A stretch of DNA of 64,000 nucleotides, taken from assembly GCA_963740835.1 (NCBI GenBank), contig CAVUFH010000002.1, forward strand, positions 124,001 to 188,000, written 5' to 3'. Source of the DNA: CAVUFH01 sp963740835. Lineage in GTDB: Bacteria; Actinomycetota; Acidimicrobiia; IMCC26256; PALSA-610. Shown piece after piece: positions 15,035 through 23,646 of this stretch. Position numbers and translations under genes: made by a program. How positions within the stretch are numbered: position 1 is the first letter of the stretch; each line of letters starts with the position of its first letter. The notes under the pieces are model-generated. The model did not search any database and was not told the DNA's origin. It worked only from the letters and a program-made list of their open reading frames with translations.

Positions 15035-15960
15035 GCGAGCCGGGCGAGTCGGGCGAGCCGGGCGAACCGCGCCCGTTCCGGTCGGGGTTCGTGTCGGTGA
15101 TCGGGCGGCCGAACGTCGGGAAGTCGACGCTCGTGAACCAGCTCGTCGGACGCAAGGTGTCGATCGTGTCGGCCCGGCCGCAGACCACACGCACCCAGAT
15201 CCGCGGCGTCCGCACCACCGCGACCGAACAAATCGTGTTCCTCGACACGCCCGGCGTGCACAAGCCGCGCACGCTGCTCGGCGAGCGCGCCAACGACCGC
15301 GCCATCGCGACCCTTTCCGAGGTCGACGTCATCTGCTTCCTCGTGGACGCGACGGGCGCCATCGGCCCGGGCGACCGCTTCGTCGCCGACCTCGTGACCC
15401 GCGTCGCGACGCCGACGGTGCTTGTCGTGAACAAGGTGGACCGAGCCGCGCCCGACGAGATCGGCGAGCGGCTGGCCACGGCCTCGGAACTGGCCGACTT
15501 CGACGCGTTCGTGCCGCTCTCGGCGCGCACCGGCGACGGCAGCGACACCCTCGTCGGCGAGCTCGTCGACCGCTTACCCGAGGGCCCGCACTACTACCCC
15601 GACGGTGTCGTCTCCGATCAGCCGGAGTCGTTCCTCGTGGCGGAGCTGGTTCGGGAGAAGCTGCTCGCGGTCATGGGTGACGAGCTGCCGCACTCGATCG
15701 CGGTGACCACGGACGAGGTCGAGGAACGGACGACCAAGGACGGTCCGTTGCTCGCCATGCGCGTGATCGTGCGCGTCGAGCGCGAGTCGCAGAAGGGCAT
15801 CGTGATCGGGAAGGGCGGCGCGGTCCTGAAGCGCGCCGGCACCGAGGCGCGGCGCGAGATCGAAGCGCTGCTCGGGGTGCGGGTCCACCTCGAGACCCAC
15901 GTGCGGGTCGAGCCGGATTGGCAGCGGCGGGCCCACGCGCTCGACCGCTTGGGCCTCTAG
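15031..15960 (+). CDS. era: GTPase Era
   Basis: Ribosome-assembly GTPase (309 aa) that binds the 3' end of 16S rRNA. G1 GRPNVGKST, G2 region TTRTQIRGV, G3 DTPG, and G4 NKVD are all in place; the KH domain (about 215-300) holds ESQKGIVIGKGGAVLKRAG. The GTG start overlaps the CorC-like stop by 4 bp. Residues 3-14 come from a 9-bp tandem repeat (GEP/ESG-rich), an extra acidic tail before the first strand. It lies behind phoH, ybeY and the CorC-like gene, its usual neighbours. Confidence 0.95.
   Translation: MSEPGESGEPGEPRPFRSGFVSVIGRPNVGKSTLVNQLVGRKVSIVSARPQTTRTQIRGVRTTATEQIVFLDTPGVHKPRTLLGERANDRAIATLSEVDVICFLVDATGAIGPGDRFVADLVTRVATPTVLVVNKVDRAAPDEIGERLATASELADFDAFVPLSARTGDGSDTLVGELVDRLPEGPHYYPDGVVSDQPESFLVAELVREKLLAVMGDELPHSIAVTTDEVEERTTKDGPLLAMRVIVRVERESQKGIVIGKGGAVLKRAGTEARREIEALLGVRVHLETHVRVEPDWQRRAHALDRLGL
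15037..15072 (+). repeat. 9-bp in-frame tandem repeat at the start of era
   Basis: Four units: GAGCCGGGC, GAGTCGGGC, GAGCCGGGC, GAACCGCGC. They encode E-P/S-G/R triplets immediately after the start codon. Confidence 0.8.
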
Positions 15961-16060
15961 AACGCCGGCTCGGACCGGCCGACCAGCGGCCGGCGACCGG
16001 CCGAATTACGGTGGCGCGGACGCGAAATCACAGAGTTGCGATGCGCGGAAGCGACCAATG

Positions 16061-16066
16061 TAGAGT
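16061..16066 (+). promoter_or_regulatory. Weak -10 candidate for the cta operon
   Basis: TAGAGT at 16061-16066, with TTGCGA (16036-16041) 19 bp upstream as a poor -35. If used, the ctaC leader would be about 140 nt and would contain the 12-bp repeats. Spacing is long, so support is weak. Confidence 0.3.
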
Positions 16067-16121
16067 CCCACCGCGAGGTCCCCAGAAGCGATCTTCCGCA
16101 GCGTTTGGCAACACGTTTCCG

Positions 16122-16172
16122 CAACACCGCGAACAACACCGCGAACAACACCGCGAACCAGAACCGCGAACC
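16122..16172. repeat. 12-bp tandem repeat in the ctaC leader
   Basis: Three identical CAACACCGCGAA units (16122-16133, 16134-16145, 16146-16157), then a decayed unit ending at 16172. The array lies 44 bp before the ctaC start in an otherwise gene-free 255-bp gap (15961-16215). Confidence 0.9.
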
Positions 16173-16215
16173 ACGATTCGGCAGCCCTGGGCCGCCCCGG
16201 GGTCGAGGAAGGCAG

Positions 16216-17331
16216 ATGTTCGACCGCACTCATCGGCTCTCCCGCGGAGCCGTCGGCACCGTCACGGTGCTGGTCGCAGCGGCCGCGTTGGCCGGGTGCG
16301 GCGGTGGCAACGACAACGGGCAGAATTCGCTCGATCCGGCCGGCCCGCAGTCGAAGCAGATCATGGATCTGTTCACGCCGTTCTTCTGGATCGCGGTCGT
16401 GGTCGGGGTCGGGGTCACCGCGGGCACCATCTACGCCGCGCTCCGTTTCCGGGAGAAGCCGGGCGAGGATCGGAGCCCGAAGCAAGTTCACGGCAACAGC
16501 GTGCTCGAGATCTCGTGGACCGTGGTGCCCGCACTGATCCTCGCGGTGATGGCGGTGTTCACGATCCCGGTGATCTTCGACCTGAGCCAGAAGCCGACCG
16601 GCAAGGACGTCGTCCACATCAACGTCACCGGCCGCCAGTGGTACTGGGAGTACGAGTACTCCGGCGACAAGTTCTTCACCGCCACGGAGATGCACATTCC
16701 CGTCGGTCGGGAGATCAGCATGAACGTCACCGCTCCGCGTGATGGAGTCATCCACTCGTTCTGGATCCCCGCGCTGAACGGCAAGAAGGACGCGGTGCCG
16801 GGCCAGAACGACTTCCTCAAGTTCGAGGCCGACAAGCCCGGCACGTACCTCGGGCAGTGCGCCGAGTACTGCGGGCTGTCGCACGCCGATATGCGGATGC
16901 GGGTGATCGCGCAGACCGAGGACGACTACGACGCTTGGGTCAAGTCGCAGCAGCAGCCGCTGGACGCCACGCAGCAGGCGTTCGTCGAGTCGACGCTGAA
17001 CACCAAGTGGGGCTGTGTGGCGTGTCACTCGCTCGAACCCGTCTCGAAGATCGAGACCGGTCCGAACCTCACTCACGTCGGCGACCGCAGCACGTTCGCG
17101 GGTGGCATCTACGAGACGACCGTCGACAACCTCACCAAGTGGGTGCACAACGCGCCGAGTCGTAAGCCGATGGGCGATCTGGAGGCCTCGCGCCGGATGC
17201 CCAACTTCTCGGCGCAGGGCATGACGGACGCCGAGGCCCGCGAGATCGCAGAATTCCTGTGCAACACCGCAACCGACCCCGCGAACGCCGAAGCCTGCCT
17301 GTCGAACACCCCGCGGGCGGATCACCTGTGA
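16216..17331 (+). CDS. ctaC: Cytochrome c oxidase subunit II with fused cytochrome c domain (caa3 type)
   Basis: Electron-entry subunit of an aa3/caa3 oxidase (371 aa). It begins with a lipoprotein-type signal (lipobox LAGC, Cys28), then two membrane helices (about 52-76 and 102-121). The CuA site is complete: H180, C215, E217, C219, H223 and M226 in CAEYCGLSHADM. The C-terminus adds a class I cytochrome c domain with CVACH (267-271) and a likely axial Met319. It can therefore take electrons without a soluble cytochrome c. The ATG at 16216 has a good GAGGAAGG site (16205-16212); the frame is open further upstream, but only across the repeat leader. Confidence 0.95.
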   Translation: MFDRTHRLSRGAVGTVTVLVAAAALAGCGGGNDNGQNSLDPAGPQSKQIMDLFTPFFWIAVVVGVGVTAGTIYAALRFREKPGEDRSPKQVHGNSVLEISWTVVPALILAVMAVFTIPVIFDLSQKPTGKDVVHINVTGRQWYWEYEYSGDKFFTATEMHIPVGREISMNVTAPRDGVIHSFWIPALNGKKDAVPGQNDFLKFEADKPGTYLGQCAEYCGLSHADMRMRVIAQTEDDYDAWVKSQQQPLDATQQAFVESTLNTKWGCVACHSLEPVSKIETGPNLTHVGDRSTFAGGIYETTVDNLTKWVHNAPSRKPMGDLEASRRMPNFSAQGMTDAEAREIAEFLCNTATDPANAEACLSNTPRADHL

Positions 17332-17386
17332 TGACCACATCCTCGATGACGTGGGCGACGCTGAACTCGATGCGAGGCGATGCCGC

Positions 17387-19348
17387 ATGACGACGACGCA
17401 ACTGCCGATCCCCGCTCCCACTCAGGGAGCCGCCCGCTTCCTGGCGCGGCCGCGCGCGACCACTGGCGTCTGGAGCTGGTTCACGACGCCGGACCACAAG
17501 AAGATCGCGATCATGTACGGGACGACCGCGATTGCCTTCTTCCTCGCCGGTGGCATCGAAGCGCTGCTCATCCGCATCCAGCTTGCGCACCCGAACGGCA
17601 CGTTCCTGTCGGCCGGCGCGTACAACCAGCTGTTCACGATGCACGGTACGACGATGGTCTTCCTGCTCGGGATGCCCATCGCCGCCGCGTTCGGCAACTA
17701 TCTCATCCCGTTGATGATCGGCGCGCGCGACGTTGCGTTCCCCCGTCTCAACATCTTCGGCTACTGGGTGTTCCTCTTCGGCGGGCTCTTCCTGTACTCG
17801 TCGTTCATCCCCGGCATGGGGGGCGCGCCGAACGGCGGCTGGGTCAACTACGCCCCGCTCAACAGCACGCCGATGTCGCTCGGCTTCCTGCCCGGGCGCG
17901 GCCCCGACTACTGGGCCGTCGGCATCATCATGTTGGGCATCGGCTCCGTCGCGACCGCGATCAACTTCATCGTCACCACACTCAACATGCGCGCGCCGGG
18001 CATGACCCTCATGCGCATGCCGGTGTTCGTGTGGATGATGCTGGTCGTCGCATTCCTCACACTGTTCGCGATGCCGCCGGTCACCGCCGCCCTCATCCAG
18101 GTGTACATCGACCGTAACTTCATGGGGAACTTCTTCAACGCCGCCGCCGGCGGTGACCCCATCCTCTACCAGCACCTTTTCTGGATCTTCGGCCATCCGG
18201 AGGTGTACATCCTGATCCTCCCGGGCATGGGCATCGTCTCGGAGATCCTGCCGACGTTCTCGCGCAAGCCGCTCTTCGGATATGCGATCGTCGTGTTCTC
18301 CGGCATCGCGATCGGGTTCCTCGGCTGGGGCGTGTGGGCGCACCACATGTTCGTCTCCGGCATTGGGCCCGTCGCGACCTCCGCCTTCGGTCTCTCGACG
18401 ATGTTGATCGCGGTGCCCACCGGCGTGAAGATCTTCAACTGGCTCGGAACCGTGTGGGGTGGATCGGTACGACTGCGAAGTCCGATGCTCTTCGCACTCG
18501 GCTTCATCGCGCAGTTCACCCTCGGTGGTCTCTCCGGCGTGATGCACGCGATCGTGCCCGCCGACACGCAGCAGCACGACACGTACTTCGTCGTCGCGCA
18601 CTTCCACTACGTGCTGTTCGGCGGTCTCGTGTTCGCGGTGTTCGGCGGCCTGCACTACTGGTTCCCGAAGTTCTTCGGCCGCCTGTTGAACGAGACGCTC
18701 GCCAAGACGATGTTCTGGCTGCTGCTCATCGGGTTCAACCTCACGTTCTTCCCGATGCACTTCCTCGGGCTCGAGGGCCAGCCCCGGCGCACGTACACCT
18801 ACGCCAGCGGTTTGGGATGGGACACGCTGAACCTGATGTCGACGATCGGGGCGTTCATCATCGCCTTCGCGGTGCTCCTGTTCCTGATCAACGTCGTGTA
18901 CACGATCCGCCGGGCCGGCCCCTGCGGCCCGGACCCGTGGGACGCGCGCACGCTCGAGTGGTCGACCGCGTCACCGCCGCCCGAGTACAACTTCGCCGAG
19001 ATCCCGCTCGTGACCCACCGCGACGAGTTCTGGCACCGGAAGTACACCGAGGACGACGAGGGCCGGCTGCTGCGGCTCCCCGCCGGTGCCGCGGTCGAGA
19101 CCGACGAAGAGCTCGTGGCACCGGAGCCGCACCACATCCACATGCCGTCGCCGTCGTACTGGCCACTCGTCACCGCGCTGGGGCTGCCGATCCTCGGCTA
19201 TGGCTTCGTGTTCAAGTTCTGGTGGCTGGCCGGAATCGGCGCCGCGTTCCTGCTCTTCGGCCTGAGTGCCTGGGCGATCGAACCCGCCACCGAAGAGGAA
19301 GTCGACCGGAACGACCTCGACGTGCCATCCGCTGAAGGAGCGCACTGA
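17387..19348 (+). CDS. ctaD: Cytochrome c oxidase subunit I
   Basis: Catalytic haem-copper subunit (653 aa) that reduces O2 to water and pumps protons. Diagnostic blocks: LFTMHGTTMVFLLGMP (haem a ligand His), WIFGHPEVYILILPGMG with the Glu of an A1-type D-channel and the His-Tyr cross-link pair, WAHHMFVSG (CuB histidines), and HDTYFVVAHFHYVL (haem a and a3 histidines). A C-terminal extension (about 560-653) adds two more helices, which in some actinobacteria and Bacillus corresponds to part of subunit III. The ATG at 17387 is preferred; a further 12 codons upstream are not conserved. Second gene of the cta operon; overlaps ctaE by 1 bp (TGATG). Confidence 0.96.
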   Translation: MTTTQLPIPAPTQGAARFLARPRATTGVWSWFTTPDHKKIAIMYGTTAIAFFLAGGIEALLIRIQLAHPNGTFLSAGAYNQLFTMHGTTMVFLLGMPIAAAFGNYLIPLMIGARDVAFPRLNIFGYWVFLFGGLFLYSSFIPGMGGAPNGGWVNYAPLNSTPMSLGFLPGRGPDYWAVGIIMLGIGSVATAINFIVTTLNMRAPGMTLMRMPVFVWMMLVVAFLTLFAMPPVTAALIQVYIDRNFMGNFFNAAAGGDPILYQHLFWIFGHPEVYILILPGMGIVSEILPTFSRKPLFGYAIVVFSGIAIGFLGWGVWAHHMFVSGIGPVATSAFGLSTMLIAVPTGVKIFNWLGTVWGGSVRLRSPMLFALGFIAQFTLGGLSGVMHAIVPADTQQHDTYFVVAHFHYVLFGGLVFAVFGGLHYWFPKFFGRLLNETLAKTMFWLLLIGFNLTFFPMHFLGLEGQPRRTYTYASGLGWDTLNLMSTIGAFIIAFAVLLFLINVVYTIRRAGPCGPDPWDARTLEWSTASPPPEYNFAEIPLVTHRDEFWHRKYTEDDEGRLLRLPAGAAVETDEELVAPEPHHIHMPSPSYWPLVTALGLPILGYGFVFKFWWLAGIGAAFLLFGLSAWAIEPATEEEVDRNDLDVPSAEGAH

Positions 19349-20004
19349 TGACGCAGACCATCGAGCGCGTGGGCGGACCCGGCGACATCGTCCCGCACCC
19401 GCCCACCGGGGGTTCGGGGCACCCACCGACCAACACCGGTGTCAGCAACCCGAAGCTCGCGATCTGGTTGTTCTTGTCGTCGGAGGCACTCTTCTTCGGT
19501 GCGTTCATCGCGACCTACTTCTTGTACCGCGGCCGGGACCCGCAGTACTTGGGTGGTCCGACGCCGCACGACCTGCTCAACATCCCGTTCACTTCGGTGA
19601 CGTCGTTCGTGCTGCTGATGAGCTCGCTGACGATGGTGCTCGCGCTCGCGGCGATCCAACGGGGCGACCAGCGGCGGTTGCGCATCTGGCTGCTCGCGAC
19701 TGCGTTCTTCGGGCTGTTGTTCGTCGGTGGTCAGGTGTTCGAGTTCACCGAGTTCTACCGGGAGGGCCTGTCGCTCTCGTCGAACCTGTTCGGCACGACG
19801 TTCTTCACGCTCACCGGCTTGCACGGCGCGCACGTCACCGTCGGCATCATCTGGCTGCTGACGCTGTGGGGCCGTTCGGTGCAGGGCAAGCTCGAGCCCG
19901 GCAAGCACGAGGCGATCGAGATCGCCGGGCTGTACTGGCACTTCGTCGACGTGGTGTGGATCATCATCTTCACCGCCGTCTACCTCATCCCGGCCCACCG
20001 CTGA
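19348..20004 (+). CDS. ctaE: Cytochrome c oxidase subunit III
   Basis: A 218-residue membrane subunit that stabilises subunit I and its proton uptake. The first 35 residues are proline-rich and soluble; five helices follow, including LAIWLFLSSEALFFGAFIAT, TSFVLLMSSLTMVLALAAI and the final YWHFVDVVWIIIFTAVYLIP, with the conserved WHFVDVVW motif. The start overlaps the ctaD stop. Length matches the five-helix actinobacterial form. Confidence 0.95.
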   Translation: MTQTIERVGGPGDIVPHPPTGGSGHPPTNTGVSNPKLAIWLFLSSEALFFGAFIATYFLYRGRDPQYLGGPTPHDLLNIPFTSVTSFVLLMSSLTMVLALAAIQRGDQRRLRIWLLATAFFGLLFVGGQVFEFTEFYREGLSLSSNLFGTTFFTLTGLHGAHVTVGIIWLLTLWGRSVQGKLEPGKHEAIEIAGLYWHFVDVVWIIIFTAVYLIPAHR

Positions 20005-20025
20005 GTCTTCGAGGATCATCGCGGC

Positions 20026-20433
20026 ATGACTGACCAGGGCACTGACATCGCCGAGCAGCCCGGAAGCGACCTCGTCCCGTCGGATGGCGGCGGCACCGTC
20101 GCAACCACGGACGCGGAGATGGTGCCCGCGGTCTTCGCCGACCACGAGCACCCGGGCCCGCGCACCTACGTGTTGATCGCGGTTGTGCTCTGCATCCTCA
20201 CCGCGATCGAGGTCGGGCTCTATTACCTCGAAGGCGACGTCAACTCCAACCTGCTCATCACGATGCTGTGGGTGCTCGCGTTCGTGAAGTTCTTCCTCGT
20301 GTGCTCCTGGTACATGCACATGCGGATGGACGCGCCGTTCTTCCGCCGCGCGTTCGTCACTGGCATCTGCCTCGCCGCCACCGTCTACGGGGTCGTGCTG
20401 TTCACGTTTGCTAGCACCGTGCTCAAGTCCTGA
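20026..20433 (+). CDS. Cytochrome c oxidase subunit IV-like small membrane protein
   Basis: A 135-residue protein with a charged N-terminal third and three helices from about residue 45 (YVLIAVVLCILTAIEVGLYYL, LITMLWVLAFVKFFLVCSWY, FVTGICLAATVYGVVLFTFA). The VKFFLVCSWYMHMRMD segment is typical of the prokaryotic COX4 family found behind ctaE. It probably helps assemble or stabilise the oxidase. It sits 21 bp after ctaE. Confidence 0.88.
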   Translation: MTDQGTDIAEQPGSDLVPSDGGGTVATTDAEMVPAVFADHEHPGPRTYVLIAVVLCILTAIEVGLYYLEGDVNSNLLITMLWVLAFVKFFLVCSWYMHMRMDAPFFRRAFVTGICLAATVYGVVLFTFASTVLKS

Positions 20434-20439
20434 GCTCGC

Positions 20440-21297
20440 ATGGCGGCCGTCGTCCCCTTCCCCGCGTTCGAGCCCCACCCCGAGGTGTGGTTGGGGATCG
20501 GTTTACTGGCTGCGCTCTACGGGATCGCGGTCGTGCGGGTCGGGCCGCTCGTCGTGCCGCCGCGCACGCCGGTGGTCACGCGCCTGCAGGTCGTGTGCTT
20601 CTCGTCCGGACTGATCGCGCTGCTCGTCGCGTCGTCCTGGCCCATCCACGACCTCGGCGAGAACTACCTGTTCTCGGTGCACATGGCGCAGCACCTCACG
20701 TACTCGATCATCGCCGCGCCGTTGCTGCTCCTCGGCACACCCACCTGGATGGCGCGCAAGCTGCTCTCACCGCCGGGGCTGCTCAAGTCGGTGCGCTACA
20801 TGTCGCGCTTTTTTCCGGCGACGTTGCTGTTCAACTTCGTGATCATCGTCACCCACATCCCGTTGGTCGTCGACGCCGCGCTGCACAACGGCCTCATCCA
20901 CTTCTCCATCCACGCCCTGATCCTGGTCTCGTCGCTGATCGTGTGGATGCCGCTCGCGAGCCCGCTGCCGGAGGTGCCTCGGCTCCAGCCGCTCGTGCGC
21001 ATGCTGTTCTTGTTCCTGCAGGCGGTGGTGCCGACGATCCCGGCGTCGTTCCTCACCTTCGGTGCGCACCCGCTGTACAAGTTCTACGAGCACGTCCCGC
21101 GCCTCTACGGCGGGATGTCCGCGCTCGACGACATGCGCATCGCCGGCCTCATCATGAAGATCGGGGCCGGCGTGGCCCTGTGGGTCGTGATCGCTATCGT
21201 GTTCTTCCGTTGGTACAGCGTGGAGGAGGAAGGAACGTCGTCGCACCGCATTTCCCGCGACCTCGACCGTGAGCTCATGGAGCTGCAACAACAATGA
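20440..21297 (+). CDS. ctaG: CtaG-type cytochrome c oxidase assembly protein
   Basis: Membrane protein (285 aa) of the CtaG_Bsub/caa3_CtaG family, required for a working caa3 oxidase, probably in copper insertion. Seven or so helices; conserved blocks are FSVHMAQHLTYSIIAAPLLL (about 79-98) and IHFSIHALILVSSLIVWMP, whose His/Met residues may hold copper. Start ATG lies 6 nt after the subunit IV-like stop, so it belongs to the cta operon. Confidence 0.9.
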   Translation: MAAVVPFPAFEPHPEVWLGIGLLAALYGIAVVRVGPLVVPPRTPVVTRLQVVCFSSGLIALLVASSWPIHDLGENYLFSVHMAQHLTYSIIAAPLLLLGTPTWMARKLLSPPGLLKSVRYMSRFFPATLLFNFVIIVTHIPLVVDAALHNGLIHFSIHALILVSSLIVWMPLASPLPEVPRLQPLVRMLFLFLQAVVPTIPASFLTFGAHPLYKFYEHVPRLYGGMSALDDMRIAGLIMKIGAGVALWVVIAIVFFRWYSVEEEGTSSHRISRDLDRELMELQQQ

Positions 21298-21310
21298 TCC
21301 CTGAAGCCCA

Positions 21311-22129
21311 ATGACGACGGAAACCCCGGACCTCGAAGAGCAAGCTGGTTCGACCGAACCGGAGGGCGACGCCGCGGCCGATACGCCGCCGGTTCCCGCC
21401 GAAGCAGGCAAGCCGCCGTTCTGGGACCGCCCCGCGGTCGAGCGCTACCTCGTGCCGTTCGTCCTGCCGCTGCTCGTCGTGACCGCCGTGGTGATGATCA
21501 TCCTCAACATCTCGCGCATCTTCTTGTCGACCCATGGCAACGTCGACGTCCTTGTCGGTACCGGCATCCTGCTCACGATCCTCATCGGCGCGTCGATCCT
21601 GTCGGCGTCGCCGCAGATGCGCTCGTCGTCGCTCGCGCTCGTCGGCGGCGGCTTCGTCATCGTGATCATGCTGTTCGGGTGGCTGCTCATTGGGAACGCC
21701 GAGGAGAAGGGCGGGGCGGAAGCGACGTTGCCCGCCGAGGGCGCCGCCTCGGAGGCCCTTGCGTTCTCGTCGAGCAATGCGCTGAAGTTCGATCCCTCGA
21801 AGGCCGACGCGCAGACGGGCATCGCCAAGATCACGCTGAACGACGAGAGCGGCGAGCACACGCTCCACTTCGAGGACGGCAAGACGCTGTTCGAGACGCT
21901 GCACGTGACCAACGCCGGTGATTCGGTGTCGGGCCGTGCGTTCTTCGGCCAGGCCGGTGACTACGTCTTCTACTGCACCATCCCCGGCCACCGCGAGGCC
22001 GGCATGGAAGGCGTGGTCACGGTGACCGGCGACACGACCACGGTGGACGCGGCCGAAGCCGCGGCGACCGCGAACCCGGCGGGCGGCGGTGGAGGCGGTG
22101 CGGGCGCGACGACGACGTCAGCTCCGTAA
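21311..22129 (+). CDS. Membrane-anchored cupredoxin
   Basis: A 272-residue protein with an acidic soluble N-terminus (1-40), three helices (about 46-68, 81-99, 108-127), and an extracytoplasmic blue-copper domain (150-240). The type 1 site is readable as His183 or His186 plus C222, H227 and M232 in YCTIPGHREAGM. A glycine/threonine-rich tail closes it. Placed 13 bp behind ctaG, it is probably an electron donor, a copper supplier or an accessory subunit of the oxidase; which one is inference. Its 3' end overlaps the convergent lipid kinase gene by 12 bp. Confidence 0.85.
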   Translation: MTTETPDLEEQAGSTEPEGDAAADTPPVPAEAGKPPFWDRPAVERYLVPFVLPLLVVTAVVMIILNISRIFLSTHGNVDVLVGTGILLTILIGASILSASPQMRSSSLALVGGGFVIVIMLFGWLLIGNAEEKGGAEATLPAEGAASEALAFSSSNALKFDPSKADAQTGIAKITLNDESGEHTLHFEDGKTLFETLHVTNAGDSVSGRAFFGQAGDYVFYCTIPGHREAGMEGVVTVTGDTTTVDAAEAAATANPAGGGGGGAGATTTSAP

Positions 22130-23014
22130 CGGACGCGGCACCCGCACGACGAGCGCGTCCTTCACCGCGTCCATCGTCGCCGGCAGCGGACCGACGCGTT
22201 CGCCGTCGGCGTACACGTCCATCGGCTCGCCGGTTTCGGGCGTCAGCGACACCAACTCGACATGTTCGCCGCGGAACGTCGTGGCGGCGGGATGCGTCAC
22301 GTGCGTGCCCTTGAAGACGCGGGGAAATGCCCACAGCAGCGCGGGCTTCGAGAGATCGCCGATCACGGTCACGTCGAGCAGGCCGTCATGCATCGACGCG
22401 TTCGGCGTGATGTGCATGCCCCCCGCGTAGGCGGGTCCGTTGCCGACCGCGACCAGCCATGCCTTGAACTCGTGGCTGTCGCCGTCGACCGTCAAGCGGT
22501 ACGGACGCGGGTTGTAGACCGCGAGCGTGCGGACCGTCGCCGCGACGTACAGCGCGGTGCCCGAGATGCGCTGCACCGTGTTCGCCCACCGGTTCGCTTC
22601 CGCGTCGAACCCGGACGCAGTGACGCACGTGTACCAACGCCCGTTGACGCGGCCGAGATCGACGACTTCGTCGACACCGTTGGCCAGCGCGTCGAACGCC
22701 GAGAGCGGGTGCTTCTTGGCGTCGTAGCCCAGCTCCCGGGCGAAGTCGTTCCCGGCGCCGGTCGGCACGATCGCCAGCCGCACCCCGGTGTCGGCCGCGA
22801 CCGCCGCGACTTCCGAGACGACGCCGTCGCCGCCGCACGCGACGAGGTCGTGCCCCGACGCCGCCGCTTCCTTCGCGAGCCGCGCCGGTGCGTCAGGCTC
22901 GGGCGACACCTCGACGGTGACACCGGCGGCCGTCGCGGTTCGGGTCAGCTCGTCGAGCAGCTTCCTCGTCCGCCCGCGCCCCGCGGCCGGATTGACGATC
23001 GCGGTCCACGGCAC
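22118..23014 (-). CDS. Diacylglycerol / lipid kinase family protein
   Basis: A 298-residue DAGK-catalytic family kinase that phosphorylates a lipid with ATP. The N-terminus IVNPAAGRGRTRKLLDELT and the nucleotide loop VACGGDGVVSEVA (the GGDGT variant GGDGV) are present, with PTGAGNDFARELG shortly after. The C-terminal beta-domain ends with VYADGERVGPLPATM. The actual lipid (diacylglycerol, phosphatidylinositol precursor or another) is not evident. GTG start at 23014, with an AGCGTA complement (-10 TACGCT, 23023-23028) 8 nt before it, suggests a near-leaderless message. It converges on the cupredoxin gene. Confidence 0.9.
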   Translation of the reverse strand: MPWTAIVNPAAGRGRTRKLLDELTRTATAAGVTVEVSPEPDAPARLAKEAAASGHDLVACGGDGVVSEVAAVAADTGVRLAIVPTGAGNDFARELGYDAKKHPLSAFDALANGVDEVVDLGRVNGRWYTCVTASGFDAEANRWANTVQRISGTALYVAATVRTLAVYNPRPYRLTVDGDSHEFKAWLVAVGNGPAYAGGMHITPNASMHDGLLDVTVIGDLSKPALLWAFPRVFKGTHVTHPAATTFRGEHVELVSLTPETGEPMDVYADGERVGPLPATMDAVKDALVVRVPRPLRS

Positions 23015-23090
23015 GGCGCAGGAGCGTAGCGCCGCCCCCCGCTTCCAACTGCTGGCAGGGTTGTGCTCCCACGTCCGTGCATTTCTCTGC

Positions 23091-23333
23091 CATCTGATGG
23101 TCGAGTTTCACTGGTGTCCACCGCGGGGGTGTACAGGACACCAATCTGATGGTGGGTTTGTGCACCGCGGGGGTGCACAGGACACCAATCTGATGGTGGG
23201 TTTGTGCACCGCGGGGGTGTACAGGACACCAATCTGATGGTGGGTTTGTGCACCGCGGGGGTGTACAGGACACCAATCTGATGGTGGGTTTGTGCACCGC
23301 GGGGGTGTACAGGACACCAATCTGATGGTGGGT
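23091..23333. repeat. 44-bp tandem repeat array with hairpin units
   Basis: Four full 44-bp units (23143-23186, 23187-23230, 23231-23274, 23275-23318) plus a partial fifth (to 23333), a half unit before them (23129-23142) and a decayed copy at 23091-23130. Each unit holds TGTGCACC-GCGGG-GGTGTACA. The first unit has GGTGCACA, a perfect 8-bp stem (23159-23179); in the others the pair becomes G-U, so pairing is kept in plus-strand RNA. 44 is not a multiple of three, so coding is unlikely. Confidence 0.92.
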
Positions 23334-23367
23334 CTTTCGGTCACCCGCGGGCCGCGTCAGCCGATGA

Positions 23368-23643
23368 GTGCCCGTGGAGCGCCGAGACTCGAACCTTCCT
23401 ACTCGGCCGCGACGCTCCGTGCCGCTCGATCGGCTCGAGGCGACGCGACTGACGCTCGCCTCGCTTCTCACCCTCGCGCTCGTGCTCCTCGAGCTCGGCG
23501 GTCACGGCGGCGACGTGCCGCGCGCCTTCGTCGCGGTCGCGGTCGCGCTGGCGTGGGTCGTCGTCGTCCGGACGCCTCCTACGTGCGGCGTTCGTTCCTA
23601 CCTGGGTCTGATGACCTCACGCGGTGACACCGGTACGTTCTGA
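23368..23643 (+). CDS. Possible small membrane protein of unknown function
   Basis: GTG-started frame of 91 residues with two hydrophobic stretches, LTLASLLTLALVLLEL (about 29-44) and AFVAVAVALAWVVVV (about 53-67). It ends 3 nt before the sensor-kinase start. The N-terminal 20 residues are Arg-rich and may be non-coding, and no Shine-Dalgarno site is evident. It could equally be a decayed copy of a kinase N-terminus. Low confidence. Confidence 0.3.
   Translation: MPVERRDSNLPTRPRRSVPLDRLEATRLTLASLLTLALVLLELGGHGGDVPRAFVAVAVALAWVVVVRTPPTCGVRSYLGLMTSRGDTGTF
23611..23639 (+). promoter_or_regulatory. Predicted promoter of the sensor kinase gene
   Basis: ATGACC (23611-23616) and TACGTT (23634-23639), 17 bp apart, almost the same boxes as the cbiM promoter. 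The -10 ends 7 nt before the GTG at 23647, so the mRNA would start at the start codon. Confidence 0.5.
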
Positions 23644-23646
23644 AGG

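Noticed and set aside
15961..16215. N-terminal extension of CtaC (frame open from 16036)
   Set aside because: It would place repeat-encoded NTAN residues before a clear lipoprotein signal that starts at ATG 16216 with its own ribosome site.
23091..23333. CRISPR array
   Set aside because: The units follow each other directly with no unique spacers, and no cas genes are near.
23373..23400. tRNA-like T-loop on the minus strand (GGTTCGAGTC)
   Set aside because: The flanks cannot form a T-stem or cloverleaf; chance match inside an open frame.
22893..23471. 192-residue minus-strand frame over the 44-bp repeats
   Set aside because: It is open only because the repeat lacks stops; frame rotates with each 44-bp unit and no start context is present.
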